Positions 1 to 12,020 of a DNA stretch of 64,000 nt are shown here, one piece after another. The stretch's first letter is position 1. Every line of letters begins with the position of its first letter. Both the position numbers and the translations under genes were made by a program. Source of the DNA: Anisodus tanguticus (lineage: Eukaryota; Streptophyta; Magnoliopsida; Solanales; Solanaceae); the NCBI GenBank assembly GCA_034509755.1, contig CM067549.1:41305305-41369304 (forward strand), written 5' to 3'. The notes beneath the pieces are model-generated. The model was not told the DNA's origin. It saw nothing but the letters and a program-made list of their open reading frames with translations, and searched no databases.

Positions 1-1930
1 CAAATAGATCATAGATAATTTGATGTAACATGTGAAATTACTGATAGTTTTTTTTTTTTTTGTTACATTATCTATGTAAGTGAAATTCATAAAATATTCT
101 CTTCACTTGATATTCATGAATGAAATTGTATATGCATGACATGGTGTACCAATCATACTAATAAAAACATTCAGAAAACAACGACATATGTTGTGCTCTA
201 GAAACGTTTTAAATCCTAAAACGTATCCGCATCGGTGTTTACACCCAATTAATAAAGAAATGACACTTGTCACATTATTTAATTATAAATATTAATACTT
301 AATCATAGTTAACCAAGTATTCTGTACATGATCTTAATTAATAATGTTAAAACATTCTTACAGCTATTTCCGTTATCTTCTAAAGGATAAGTAAATTGAT
401 TGTACCTTTTAATAGTAATAAAATATAAAAAATTAAACTAATAATAATTGACAATGTAATTTAAGAGATAGTAAAAATTTACTTTCTATATGCTCGAATG
501 ATGGCCTTAATTTCTTTTTGAATCTAACTACGTATGGAATCTACTCCTATTTACGGTTATATGCAAAGTTTTCTGTTCTTTTTATAGTAAAGACAAAAGA
601 AAGTTATAATCTTTTGTCGAAGCTTAATAAACTTAAGTCACCGATCAAATAAACCAACATCGAAGAGAGAAAATTCAACTTATGCTTACTGAATTTAATT
701 AGGTATGATATTGATATAACATTTTAAGAATAATACAAAAAATATCAAATTAAAATACGAAAAATCGTACCAAATCGAACAAAATAAGTCACATCCCCAG
801 GATAAATAAGATAACACAAAATTTGGTGCATTAAATAAGATGTGTCAAGTTTATAAGAGAGAAAGATGGTTAGGTATTCAACCAAAATAATATGCATATA
901 AGTAGTCTCCTATTTATTAATTAGTAAGGTGACTCCCAAGAGTTGATTACACACTTACACTTACCAAATAAGCATACAAGCAATTGAAATAAAAAAAATT
1001 ACAAACACCGTAAATAATTAAGTTCTGTAAATTACGATTCTTTTTCTCTCTTCCTTCTCCCACCCTTTTATGTAATAAAATAAGTATGTAAATCTGATTT
1101 ACTTAATATTATAACAACTTACCAAATAATATTTTCCTCGTGAATGTAACAATTTACTAACCCCCCCCCCCCCCCAAATTTAACAACTTACTAAAAAAAT
1201 TCTTAATTTAATAACTTACTAAACCTTTTATTTTAGCAATTATAAAAAAAAGGAAAGAAAAGAATCATAGAGTACCACGCCTCCTATATATAAACTACTA
1301 TTTTTTACCAGTTTTTCATCCTCAACACAACTGAAGTTACAACTAGATAAAGAGAACTCACAACAATAAATAAGGGGAGGGATGAAATCTATGAAATCAT
1401 CTGATAACTTGTCTGTGCAGATCAATAGTAACATGTAAGTATTGAAATCATAGTTCTTCTTTCATTTCCCTATGAAGTCTCAACTCAGATTAATGTTTGT
1501 ATGCAAAAAATAATTTTCTTTTTGTCTTAGATCCCTATTTTATTCATGTACATACCATATGTAATATGAAAAAAAATCTCAGTTTTCTTTGCCTTTTTGG
1601 CTTCCTCATTTATAAGTTTTTGATAATCAAATAAAGAATAAAACCTCCAAAGAAGACCAATTGGAAGTAAGAAGGTTTTATTCTTTTTATGGATAAAATA
1701 TAAAATTGATTTGATTATCAAAAGAATTTGAAGTGAAGAAGCGCCAGAAGAGGAAAGGAAACTGAGATTCCTTTTTATGATATATATGATATGAGCATGA
1801 GTGAAATAAGAATTTGATATCAAAAGAAGAACAAGTTTTGCATATAAATTTTAATCTGAGTAGAAGCTTCATAGGCAGATGAAAGAAGAAATATGATTGC
1901 AATACTGTTATGGAATAATTAAGCCGCCTT
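1..1930. other. AT-rich stretch without a recognisable gene
   Basis: This stretch is AT-rich with a long T-run near 50 and a C homopolymer of about 17 bases at 1160-1176. The short ORFs on the - strand contain no recognisable domain and their frames are not preserved in the sister copy near 43.8-45.6 kb. I see no coding gene here. Confidence 0.6.
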
Positions 1931-1939
1931 TTTAAATCT

Positions 1940-2400
1940 TACAAAAACTAATTCCCCTCTCTCACTATGCATTCACTCCCTCCTCTTCCTCCTCTCTCTT
2001 CTTCGCCTGACCCTAATCGTCGCCGTCGCCGGCGGTCGGCACCACCGGAAAATACATAGAGAGAGAGTTCGCCGGCCTTGTCTCTCTCTACACCCACTCT
2101 CTTATCCTCCTCTCTCTCGCGCTCTCTCTCTACCACGCCTCCTCTATCTGCCGCGCTTTCTCTCTTTCTCCGATGATAACGACTTTTCGATGGCTTAGAT
2201 CTAACCGTCTCTTCCGCTGTGGTGGCTCAGATCTGATCAGAAATTACCTAGATCTAGATCTATTCTTGTTAGATCTAGACCTATCGGAAAACTCATCGAG
2301 GTGGTGGTGGAGTAGTCGGTGGTGAAGTGCACGTGACAATGGTGGGGTGGCCGAAGGTGGTTGAGGTTGGCGATGGAGAAATCGGGAGAGGCAGGGGTAG
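1940..2400. other. GC-rich, CT-tract patch shared by both inverted arms
   Basis: This is a GC-rich island in AT-rich surroundings, with long CT/GA tracts (CTCTCTC), CGCCGTCGCC-type runs and repeated AGATCTAGATC words. The matching patch in the sister arm is at about 43220-43650. The reading frames differ between the copies, so it is not conserved coding sequence. It looks like untranslated leader or captured promoter-proximal DNA, but no downstream gene is evident. From 2400 to 2600 it passes into GTGTATAT-rich repeats. Confidence 0.5.
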
Positions 2401-3257
2401 TGAGTGTATAATATTATATAATATTATATAATAGTGTATATGGGTGTATATAAGTGTATATGAGTGTATATTATGAATATGTGTGTATATGAGTTTTTAT
2501 GTATATAGGTGTATAAATAGGTATACACCTTCAAACTCCTATATACATAATGTATTTATCTTTTGTATATAAGTGTATAATATTGTATAAAAGTGTTTTT
2601 GGGTCAAAGTTTTACAATGTAAATTTTGGGTTATTTTTTGTAACGTAAGTGAGCAAATTGTATATTTTTTAAAATTTTCCTACTTTTATTGTTGCCATTG
2701 ATCTGTGCAAATAAGTTATCAGATGAACTCCATAATCACTCATCATTAAGTTCATCGTGTGAATTTCACATGTGGTCACCCTTTGTATCAGTAAAGTCGT
2801 AAAATTATTTTTTGTATCATTAGAGTCAGCGAACTTTATCTTAACATTTTCTAGGGAAAATATATTTTGATTAGTACATTCCTTTTGTTCTTTTTCTTTT
2901 TGATTATATCCATTGAAATGATATTGATGCACAATTATTGAATGACTTGCTTAAATATAGTACAAATGATGTAAACTTAGATTATTAGAACGAGTTGATT
3001 TTTTTATTGAATAAAAGAATATTATACAACAGAAGAAATTTCTTGAGGATAATAACAGAAGCTTGTATCGATAGTTGTTATTATTATTTCATAACATATC
3101 GTATTGTATTGTAGTGTATTATTTTAATGAATACAATATTTGAATATATTTTATTGTTTTCAGTTGATACATAATGCCACGCATCAACAATCTAAAGAAT
3201 AAGTTTACAATCATATTATAAAGAAAAGTAGGGTATGAATAAAGTTATTATTAAACA

Positions 3258-4232
3258 AAGGCAGAACCCATCGGAGCCCCTTGAGGTTGACACGATATTT
3301 TACTTAAACACTTCAACTAAACTTTATTCCATTTAAACATTTGAGATAGACCCCGACTGTATTATTTAGACATTTTTGGCTTATTTGACAAGTTATGTGG
3401 ATTTCACACCAAAAAGGCGCGTGGAAAGGCCAAAAATCATTTTTTGTTTCCTTCTTCTTATTCTTCATTTTGTTTATTATTTTTTATTTGATTCTTCTTC
3501 AACATTACTTTTTTCTACAATCTTCCTTCCATCATCAAGATCATCACCGCCAATACCACTATCGGAAAAAAACATCAATTGCATTTTTAATTCAACTTGA
3601 TTTCTTGCTCTCTCCAAGTAAAAAAGAAAAACGAAAAAAAAATGAAAGGAGCTCATTGAAACATCATTAATGGGTTCTTTAGAAAGCTTGAAGGTTTAAA
3701 GTCGATTACTTTATTTATAAAAAATTTAAGAAATTAATGTTGGGGTTGTCTTCAGATCTTCGTGGGGAATCCTTATTTGAAGTTATAACAAATTTGAAGG
3801 AGTTTTTCTTAAAATTTTGGATATAATAGTAGTTGGAACAAGAACACACATGAAGATGGTGAAAAACACTAAAAACATGATTTCCGGATTTTTCTTTTGT
3901 TAGTAATGTTTTTATTTGTGTGCGTGTTAATAATGTGTAGGGTTTAGAAAATAGATTTTTCTTTTCTTTTCTGAAATATTAGTTTTTAGTTTTACTCAAA
4001 ATTTATTTTCTATATTATTATGGGATCAAATGACATATGTCTAAATTTAATTTGTCATTTACCACATCATCATCGAGTGTATTACACATTACATATTTGG
4101 TTGATTGTGCGAAAAGTGTCTAAATGGCACAAATGGGCCCTACCTCAAGTATCTAAATGTAACAACGTTTAATTAAGATGTCTAAGTAAAAGATGTTGTC
4201 TACTTCAGGGGGCTCCCGATGAGTTCTGCCTT
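3258..4232. mobile_element. Non-autonomous TIR DNA transposon (left-arm copy)
   Basis: The ends are inverted: the left begins AAGGCAGAACCCATCGG and the right end reads back as AAGGCAGAACTCATCGGG. The similarity continues for about 150 bases inward as a diverged terminal inverted repeat. No transposase ORF is present, so it is non-autonomous. Long TIRs suggest a Mutator-like element, but I could not read a clean target-site duplication. The same element lies in the sister arm at 40205-42419, there interrupted by a solo LTR. Confidence 0.7.
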
Positions 4233-4337
4233 AAAAAAGATAGGATAACTGAAAAACAAAATTATTAAATAATAAAGAAAAATGAAAAAAAGATAGGATA
4301 ACTGAAAAACAAAATTATTAAATAATAAAGAAAAATG
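4233..4337. repeat. 52-53 bp unit duplicated in tandem
   Basis: Two nearly identical units, 4233-4284 and 4285-4337, each contain GATAGGATAACTGAAAAAC. The sister arm near 40145-40205 has only one copy, so the duplication is private to this arm and younger than the inverted duplication. Confidence 0.85.
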
Positions 4338-4939
4338 AGAAGAAAAAAGGTACAATGTGATCCAGCCAAATCGATTGATACATAAAGTGATATTTTTTTT
4401 AATTATTTAATGATGAACTTAATGATATGATACAATAAAATTTAAATAATAATATCAAAATAAATATTATATTTAAAGTAATAATACGATACTGCAACAA
4501 TCGCTATTGATAGTTCCCCGCTAGGAGAACGTCAGGAGGGGACATGCTCTATGTCCACTGATTCTGTTTAGCATAAATTATGAAACATAATTGATAACAA
4601 TCATCAAAACAAGTTGTAATATAATGGATGGATATACAATCCACACTCCCCTCCCTTTCACCATTATCCTTTGTATGGAGTCCTCAAAGTTAAATCAGTG
4701 ATTCAGTAAACTATGTAGATATTCTCTTAATTGCCTTTCCTTTTATTTATTTGATAATGTTCTTGTAAGTTCTATTTAGATGATCTTCAGTCCAAGTATA
4801 AAGTAAAACAATCGAAAAGCAGGAAAAGGAAATCTATTGTCATGATGTGTCATATTCTTTTTCTTTAAAGAGAAATATATCAAATATTTGAAATTTCTTT
4901 TCATATATTATATGGATGATTCGATCTGTAAGGACCAAA

Positions 4940-5540
4940 TAATAATAACAACATATCCAGAGTAGTCCCACAATCAGTGGGGTCTAGGAAAGTTAGGTTG
5001 TACGCAAACCTTATTTCTACCTTTGTGGGATAGAGAGGCTGCTTTTGGTAGACCCTCGGCTCGAATAAAAGATGGGTGTGACGATAAATAAAAATATAAA
5101 AAGCATGGTATCAAGAAAAATATAACAACAAAAAAAAAAGATAAAAAGCAAATGCAAAAACATATAGTAATACATATTGAAGAAAAGAAACTATGTGATT
5201 ACTACCTAATTCTACTAATACGGAAATCACTCAGCTACCTTCTAACCTTCTAGCCTAATCCTTGACCTCCACACCTTTCTATCTAGGGTCATATCCCCAC
5301 CAAGCTGAATTTGTGTCATGTCCTATCTAATCACCTCCCCCTAGTTCTTTTTTAGCCTATATTTACCTATCTGAACTCCTATTATAGCCAACCTCGCACA
5401 CCTCCTTATTGGAGCCGCTCCACACCTCCTTTTTACATGCCCGAACCATCGTAGTCACACTTTTCTCATATTATCTGCCACGGAGGCTACTTTCACCTTA
5501 CCCCGTATAACTTCGATCCCCAAGGACCATGATCATAAAT
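4940..5540 (-). mobile_element. RTE-type LINE 3' fragment, minus strand
   Basis: Read on the - strand, this contains the tail typical of plant RTE LINEs in this window: GCCGAGGGTC, then AGATAGAAATAAGG-like text, CCCCAC and a final run of GTTGTTATTATT. Upstream is the C-terminal reverse transcriptase region with words shared with the copy at 14.9-15.9 kb (complement of CCACACCTTTCTATCTAGGG). It is 5'-truncated. The inverted duplication breaks inside this LINE at about 5207. Confidence 0.8.
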
Positions 5541-5581
5541 TATTTAATCATCTTTCTCTCAGGAAGAGTCGAAATTGAATC

Positions 5582-5586
5582 AACTT
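5582..5586. repeat. Target-site duplication of copia-1 (left)
   Basis: The 5-base word AACTT here is repeated at 11295-11299 on the other side of the element, as expected for LTR-element integration. Confidence 0.85.
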
Positions 5587-5735
5587 TGATAGCGAATATA
5601 TTATCATATATTCACCGTATATTCTGTAATTATGTAAAATATAGATCATCATTCAATTAGGATTCCTCTTGTACACACTATATATATTTGTATTAATGAG
5701 AAAGACTCCCCAAGAGATATTAATACAATCTTGCA
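5587..5735 (+). repeat. 5' LTR of copia-1
   Basis: It begins TGATAGCGAATATATTATC and ends TACAATCTTGCA. It is 149 bp against 166 bp for the 3' LTR. The difference is mostly a short deletion near the TTCTGTAATTA word. Otherwise the two are nearly identical. Confidence 0.9.
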
Positions 5736-5748
5736 TGATATCAAGAGC
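5736..5748 (+). promoter_or_regulatory. Primer binding site of copia-1
   Basis: TGATATCAAGAGC lies immediately after the 5' LTR. It resembles the usual TGGTATCAGAGC complement of initiator tRNA-Met. Confidence 0.7.
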
Positions 5749-5872
5749 CAAACCCTAAAACACCTAAAATTCTATTCTCCAAGACCCTCCCTCTCAAAAT
5801 CGGCCGGCGGCTACCTCCCCCCATAAACCCTAAATTTTTGTTTCTCTTCCTAACTAAAATTCAGCCCCTCTA

Positions 5873-6652
5873 ATGGCTTTCATGTCTACTCTCACCTCTC
5901 CCACAACTTCATCTTCCTCCCCAGTCGTCATCCACACCCCACCCACTACCTCTTATACTCCTTCTTTCCATCCGGCATTTGCCGTCACCAACATCAAAAA
6001 CTTCATTCCTTTAGTTCTTGATCATAAAGATGGTCAATATTCTTCGTGGGTTGAACTCTTTTGCATTCATGCATGTGCCTATAACGTGTTTCATCATATT
6101 GATGACTCTTTCCCTCGCCCTATCGAGGTTGATGAAATGGCATAGCGTCATCTTGACGCCATCGTCAAGCAGTGGATTTATGACACCATCTCTAAGGACT
6201 TGCTTCATACGATTATGAAAATCGATGCCTCGGCTCGTGAGTTATAGATACGGTTGGAGGAGATTTTTCAGGACAACAAGCACACATGTGCCGTGTACTT
6301 AGAGGAACAATTCAATAATACACGTTTTGAAAATTTTGCTAACATGTCCGAGTATTGTAATCAATTGAAGCTAGTTGCAGACCAATTATCCAATGTGGGG
6401 ACACCAATTTCCGAAACGAAGATGGTTCTCCAACTAGTTGATGGCTTACCGAAGGGTGAATACGATACTCCAGCGACCATGATACAACAAGCCGATCCAC
6501 TACCCAGCTTCAACAAGGCCCGTTCACAATTATTATTGGAAGAAACCCGACGTGTCAAACAGGACAAACATAATCAAAAGGCGTTAGCAGTTGAAACTCC
6601 AGTGACAAACGCCACCCCCGCCGGCCAGCCACCACCGTCGGAGAACCAATAA
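5873..6652 (+). pseudogene. copia-1 gag, broken
   Basis: The reading frame starts at ATG 5873 with a Ser/Thr/Pro-rich leader, then FIPLVLDHKDGQYSSWVELF, the early gag motif of plant copia elements. A later part (6254-6652) has the helical gag core including YCNQLKLVADQLSNVG and VLQLVDGLPKGEYD. Two in-frame TAG stops interrupt it: one at about 6143, where a Trp codon is expected, and one at about 6245. Gag forms the virus-like particle. This copy could not make a full protein. Confidence 0.85.
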
Positions 6653-6698
6653 CCGCGGGGCAGCTGCAGAGGTAGCAGAGGCGGCAAAGGTCGCGACA

Positions 6699-8068
6699 AT
6701 GGTAGAGGCGGCAGAGCCCTCGGACGTGGGGGCGATCTGGCCAGCAGACCCAGGCCAACTAAAATTTTTAGTGGGCCAACCCAGGTCACTGGTCCAACCC
6801 AGGAAACTGGGCCTCACCCCCCTGCCCATTTCCTACAAAGAAATACCCGGTCCCCAGCCCAAACCGGTAGCCCGCATCCTGGGCTCGGCACCAGGCCCAT
6901 GCCAGCCATATCCCTCGGCCCAACAGGCACACATTGTTACGGCCCAGCAACAGCAACCTGCGTACGGCCTAACCCCCACTGACTTGGGCCAGGTCTTCAG
7001 CTCATTAAATCAACAACAGCCCGACGAAAATTGTTACATGGATACGGGAGCCACTTCTCATCTCACCCGCTCTTTAGGTAATCTCTCACAACTGTTTCAT
7101 TTAAAGTATACTCAATATATTACGTTCGGTAATGGTCATCGCATTCCAATTCGAGGTTATGGTACCACCCACACAAAACCAACTCACCCACCCTTCACCC
7201 TAAATAACTTCCTCTATGCCCCTAACATCATTAAAAATTTAATATCTATTAGAAAATTTACTCGTAACAATTTTGTATCTGTTGAGTTTGACCCCTTTGG
7301 GTTTTCTGTGAAAGATCTACTTACGGGTCCACCTCTTATGAGATGCAATAGTGTGGGGAACCTCTATCCTTTCTCATCCACTTCCACTGTTAGACCCCGA
7401 TCACATACCTCTCTCGCTGCAATCCCTCCGTCAACTTGGCACAATAGACTTGGACACCTAGGCGCTCCTATTTTAAATTTTCTTAGAAGCAATAATTTCA
7501 TTCGATGTAATAATGGGAACCTTGCCCAAAATTGTTATTCTTGCCCTTTAGGCAATCATGTTCGCCTTTTTTTACGTCATTTTTAAGTGTTACTCTTTCT
7601 CCTTTTGACATTGTTCATGCAAACTTATGGACATCTCCCATTACTAGTTTACTGCGTCATAAATTTTATCTAGTTTTATTAGATGATTTTTCTCACTTTA
7701 TTTGGGTCTACCCACTTAAATTCAAGTCTGAAGTTTTTGTCAAGTTTCTTGAATTTCGTATATATATATTTCAATGTGATAATGGTCGTGAGTTCAACAA
7801 TTCCACATTTCACAAATTTTGCACAAATAATGGCATGGTATTTTGCTTTTCGTGTCCCCACACCTTCCCCCAAAATGTTAAAGCCGAACGAATCATTCGC
7901 ACTATCAATAACACGGTTCGTACAATCTTTTTTTTATGCATCTCTCCCCCTTCCTTTTGGGTCTATGCAGTCAAAATGGTAGAATACATTCTTAATATTT
8001 TACCTACCCGTACGCTTCATAATAAAAAAAACCACCGAAATTCTATTCCTTCGGATCCCCTCCTATGA
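6699..8068 (+). pseudogene. copia-1 protease and integrase region, broken
   Basis: The frame opens in a Pro/Gln-rich linker. The protease follows with an intact active-site word, NCYMDTGATSHLT, at about 7030. The GAG-pre-integrase zinc-binding region has TWHNRLGHLG at about 7430 and ends NCYSCPLG. The integrase core follows in another frame (SPFDIVHANLWTS at about 7600, DDFSHFIWVYPLK, CDNGREFNN). At least one frameshift separates the two frames near 7560, and a segment between FLEFR and CDNG appears to be missing. It is non-functional. Confidence 0.85.
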
Positions 8069-8880
8069 TCACCTTCGGATTTTCGGTTGCCTTTGCTACC
8101 CAAATCTTGCCTCCACTGCCCCTCATAAACTAGCACCTCGCACCACTCCATGTGTCTTCTTAGGCTTCCCATCCAATCATATGTGATATTTGTGCTATGA
8201 CTTGTCCATACGTAAGATCCTCATTTCTCGTCATGTCACATTTGATGAATCACTCTTCCCATTTGCAAACATCTAAAAATTCCTGAACATGGATTAAAAC
8301 TTTCTTGGTGAGTCTGAAGCTTCCCCTATTGTCCACACCCTGCTCTGTCGAACCACCACATTCCACTGTTCCGGAAACACCCGACCCTGCCGCTGCCACC
8401 CCTGTCCCATCGAAAATTCCTCTGACAGCGTCGATCCAACCCGCCACTGTCTCCCCCACCCACTAGCCTACCAGTCCAACAACCCCAGTGTCACTGTCAC
8501 CCGCCAACCAGCCTCCCATCGACCACCTTAGCCCAATAACTTCCACTCTATCAACATGTCACAGCCAACTCATCCCGTCACAATCACCCACACCCAACCC
8601 GTCACAGCCACCGAAACCAAACCCCAGTCCCCCCAAACCCGTCGATCTATCCCGACAACCACCCTCCTATCCCACTGACCCGTCAACCCCCCTCCGGCCA
8701 TCGACATCTGACCCGAGAATCTACCAAGCCGCACCCCACCCTTATGCCCAAATAGCCCTTGCCCCCATGCACCGAATGGAAACTCGTGCTCAACACGGGA
8801 TTTTTGAACCCAAATTTCACTTTAACCTATTCACTTAAAATATATCCCCAATACCTAAAAATTCAAAATTAGCCAAACTT
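8069..8880 (+). pseudogene. copia-1 integrase C-terminus and Pro/Ser-rich linker, broken
   Basis: After the integrase core, words such as FRIFGCLCYP and TPCVFLGFPSNH can be read in shifted frames, followed by a long Pro/Ser/Thr-rich linker (8488-8838). This is the usual low-complexity spacer between integrase and reverse transcriptase in this copia group. The linker ends in METRAQHGI, the conserved lead-in to the reverse transcriptase. Confidence 0.7.
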
Positions 8881-8886
8881 GACCCA

Positions 8887-10192
8887 AATTGGAATGCGGC
8901 CATGCGTGAAGAATTTAATGCTTTAATAAAAAATCACACTTGGGATCTAGTTTCGAAGACGGATGAGGTTAATGTGATTCGGTGTATGTGTCTATTTCAT
9001 CACAAATTCAGAGATAGTGGTGACCTTGAGCGCCATAAGGCGAGACTTGTGGCTAATGGTACTGGTCAGTATGAGGGTATTGATTATGGTGAGAAGTTTG
9101 GTCCGGTGGTTAAACCAGCCACCATTCGCATGGTTCTAAGCATAGATATGGGTTAGAACTAGTTGATTCATCAGATTGATGCGGAGAATGTGTTCTTATA
9201 TGGGGATTTGAAAGAAACTGTTTACATGCACCAGCTGCCAGGATTTGTCCATCCGGAGGCTCCTCAGTATGTCGTAAGTCACTGTATGGTTTGAAACAAG
9301 CCCCAGAGCGTGGTATGAGTGCTTTGCTACTTACATTATACAGATTGGGTTCGTATGCAGCAAGTGTAATAATTCTTATTTATCTTTCATCGAGGTAGTA
9401 ACATTGCATACTTGTTATTATATGTGGATGATATTATTTTGACTGCCTCTTATGATGTATTGAAAAATGAGATCATTGCTCTGCTCAAATCCGAATTTGA
9501 TATGACAGACTTGGGGAAGTTGAGTTACTTCTTGGGGATTTCTGTGACCAGATATGCAGTTACTATGTTCCTGTGTAAGCGTAAGTATGTAGAAGAAATT
9601 GTGTACATGGCTAAAATGGCGAACTGCAAGATCATGCCTACGTCGGTCGACTTGAAGTCGAAACACAGTGTCGTTGATGGTGATCCAGTGTCCGATCCCA
9701 CCCTTTATAGAAGCCTCGCAAGTGCACTTCAGTATCTTACATTCACCATGCCTGATATTGCTTATGTTGTTTAGCAGGTGTGTTTATTTATGTATGCCCC
9801 CCAGGGAGCTTCACTTTACAGTGCTTAAACGTATCATTCGATACGTTAAGGACACTCTTGATTATGGATTGCATCTATACCCTCTGCACCGACAATATTG
9901 ATATCATGTATGGACGCCGATTGGGCAGGCTGTTCGGACACGCGGTGTTCCATATCAGGCTATTGTGTGTTCTTAGGAGATAATCTCATTTCGTGGTCTG
10001 CTAAGCGGCAAGCCACACTATCCTGATCGAGTGCAGAAGCAGAATATAGAGGCATTACAAACGTTGTTGCTGAGATTTGCTGGCTCTGAAACCTCCTCTT
10101 GGAGCTTCATTGTCCCTTACGTAAGGCGTCTATGGTTTACTGTGATAACATATCTGCGATTTACTTATCACATAACCCGGTTCAGCATCAGA
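8887..10192 (+). pseudogene. copia-1 reverse transcriptase and RNase H, broken
   Basis: Successive fragments follow the copia RT order: AMREEFNALIKNHTWDLV at about 8900, RHKARLVANGTGQYEGIDYG, then IHQIDAENVFLYGDLKETVY, the catalytic YVDDIIL at 9420, and DLGKLSYFLGI at about 9510. The RNase H part follows with words such as SDPTLYRSLASALQYLTFT. Stops and frame changes occur at about 9150, 9270, 9380 and 9775. The YVDD catalytic box itself is intact. Confidence 0.85.
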
Positions 10193-10946
10193 GAACCAAG
10201 TAGGGGTGGGCATATATCGGTTTTGTATCCGAAAAATATGAACCGGATAAAAATCATTTTTTTTAAAAAAAAAACCGAATACAACTTTTTAAAAAAAAAT
10301 AATATGTTCGGTTTATATCGCCGAACGTATCGAATTATATCGAGTTTTTTTAGTGGGTTGGGTCGGGGAATTTTTTTTTTTAAAATTTAATTTCCAAAAC
10401 TGAAATTGACATTCACACCTACACTATCATGAAATTTCGACGTTGAAATCTATTGTGTATCTTGAGATATTTACTAAAGAAAAAGGAAAATTAGAAATCG
10501 ATTTGGGGGGAAACACAAATTGATTGGGAAAACAGACGTATTTCTAAAAATTGGCTACGCCAAACTGCCATGACCGGTCCCGTCTCGAAAAAATACCCAA
10601 AATAAAAAAAAATCGGGTAAAACGGACATCCGAGCGCAGAGTTATGACCATTTAAAGTTTTACCAATTTACAACTACTTTCTCTCCCTACATTTTATGTC
10701 AATGCTTCCGTGATATGTTAATCAAGTTCATGCCGCATGCGACTTCCATAAAAGCTTCATAGATTGGATTCAATGGCTATGATTCAAGAGACAGTAGTAG
10801 CCTAAAATAAAAAATAAAAAAATTATATATTTAATTCGGTTTTTCGGTTCGGTTCGTATCCAAAAATAAAAAACTGAACTGAATCACTAAATCCTGATTC
10901 AGTTCGGTTCGGTTCTCCGGGTTTTTTGCCCACCCCTAGAATCAAG
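10193..10946. mobile_element. hAT-type non-autonomous element nested in copia-1
   Basis: A 738-bp insertion (10201-10938) has 12-bp perfect terminal inverted repeats TAGGGGTGGGCA / TGCCCACCCCTA. It is flanked by the 8-bp TSD GAACCAAG / GAATCAAG (one mismatch). An 8-bp TSD with this terminus is typical of hAT elements. Near the ends it has repeated GGTTCGGTTC subterminal words, which are likely transposase-binding repeats. It has no transposase. It split the copia RNase H reading HQR-T-K-HIEMD. Confidence 0.9.
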
Positions 10947-11128
10947 AACATTGAGATGGATATACATTTTGTTCGTGAGAAGGTTGCTATAGGTCATGTT
11001 AAGGTGTTGCATGTGCCTTCTTCGTATCAGTATGCAGATATCTTAACTAAAGGGCTTCCTAGACAGCTATTCATAGACTTCAGATCCAATCTCAGCGTCC
11101 GGCCTCCTCCCGCTCCGACTGAGGGGTG

Positions 11129-11294
11129 TGATAGCGAATATATTATCATATATTCGCCGTATATTCTGTAATTAATATTAGTATGTAATTATATAAAATA
11201 TAGATCCTCATTTAATTAGGATTCCTCTTGTACACACTATATATATTTGTATTAATGAGAAAGACTCCCCAATGGAGATTAATACAATCTTACA
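11129..11294 (+). repeat. 3' LTR of copia-1
   Basis: It begins TGATAGCGAATATATTATC and ends TACAATCTTACA, followed by the AACTT TSD. It has about 17 bp not present in the 5' LTR. Confidence 0.9.
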
Positions 11295-11299
11295 AACTT

Positions 11300-12020
11300 G
11301 AATTCGGAACCATTATTCGTAAGTTTAGTGAAACACTGGATTTCTTATATCATGTCTGCTTTTCGTGAAAAAAATACCGATTGAAACGGAGGGTTTGTTC
11401 AAACAACAAGCGACAATCAAGACGCACTTGTCGATAAAGGCTATTTGGTAGAGTCTCTTTTTGCGAAGAGGCACCAGATCAGGAGGTTTATCTTCTTTCC
11501 GATTATCTCATGATGGATTGTAAGACTCTTACTACTTAAAGCAATAGCTCTGTTCTTTTCTTTCTTAATTTAATAGACAACATCGTTGTTCGGGTTAGAC
11601 ATTATCTTCAGCCCGTGCATTAGAAGAAATTATGTCTGTAAAAATTTACTTTCCTATATGTTCAAGTGATAACTTTAATATTTTCAAAATCTAACTAATG
11701 TATGGGATCTACTCCTATCTACTGCCATATAAAAGGTTTTTTTTTTCTTTTTCTTTTTGACTTTTTCATCATGCATGATTTCTTTTCAACATGAACAATA
11801 TAATTCTTTCAACAAGCATATATACTTTATGAAGTATGAAGTTAAGAAATTACCCCCCTCAAAGGCAATTTCTTTATGCCTAAGAGCTTAATTTGAACTT
11901 TTAACCACGTCATGACTAATCTTGCAATCTTGAAAATATGCCAGAATGCTAGAAACAGAATGAACGAAATAAAGTTGAATGAATTATTAAGCGGTAAGCG
12001 ACCAGATCCCAATATGTCAT
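11300..12020. other. Intergenic, no gene supported
   Basis: Removing copia-1 rejoins TTGAATCAACTT with GAATTCGGAACC. The rejoined stretch has a short open frame preceded by a CTTTCTCTCAG acceptor-like site, but no family is recognisable. A second short open frame at about 11400-11510 is also unrecognised. From 11640, words such as TATGTTCAAGTGA and TGGGATCTACTCC recall the inverted arms (compare 480-545 and 45130-45190), so this is probably a scrap of the same repeat. Confidence 0.4.

Larger units (their letters stand above)
1..5207 (+). repeat. Left arm of a ~5 kb inverted duplication
   Basis: The sequence from base 1 to about 5207 is the reverse complement of 27354-45672, apart from two insertions in the right arm. 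Anchors: bases 1-31 match the complement of 45642-45672; 601-660 match near 45030-45080 with only a few differences; the C-run at about 1160 pairs with a G-run at about 44480; a LINE tail at 4940-5085 pairs with 39588-39745; 5111-5207 pairs with 27354-27446 plus 39569 onward. The arm probably continues left of the window. No intact gene is seen in it. It holds AT-rich DNA, a GC-rich CT-tract patch, a TIR element and a LINE fragment. Confidence 0.9.
5587..11294 (+). mobile_element. Ty1-copia retrotransposon (copia-1), decayed, complete ends
   Basis: This element has two LTRs (5587-5735 and 11129-11294), a 5-bp TSD (AACTT), a tRNA-Met-like primer site directly after the 5' LTR (TGATATCAAGAGC) and a purine tract ending GAGGGGTG before the 3' LTR. 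The internal order is gag, protease, integrase, reverse transcriptase, RNase H, which is the copia order. All ORFs carry stops or frameshifts, so it is not autonomous. A 738-bp hAT-like element interrupts the RNase H region. The coding words resemble copia-2 at 60.5-64 kb, so the two belong to related lineages (possibly Retrofit/Ale type, an inference). Confidence 0.92.

Noticed and set aside
1240..3670. Small ORFs in the left inverted arm (64-98 codons)
   Set aside because: The frames are not conserved in the sister copy in the right arm and contain no domain.
11400..11510. Short open frame with DKGYLVESLF, possibly an extra HPt exon
   Set aside because: It superficially recalls the start of HPt helix 2 but does not align beyond a few residues, and the gene already has a complete core downstream.
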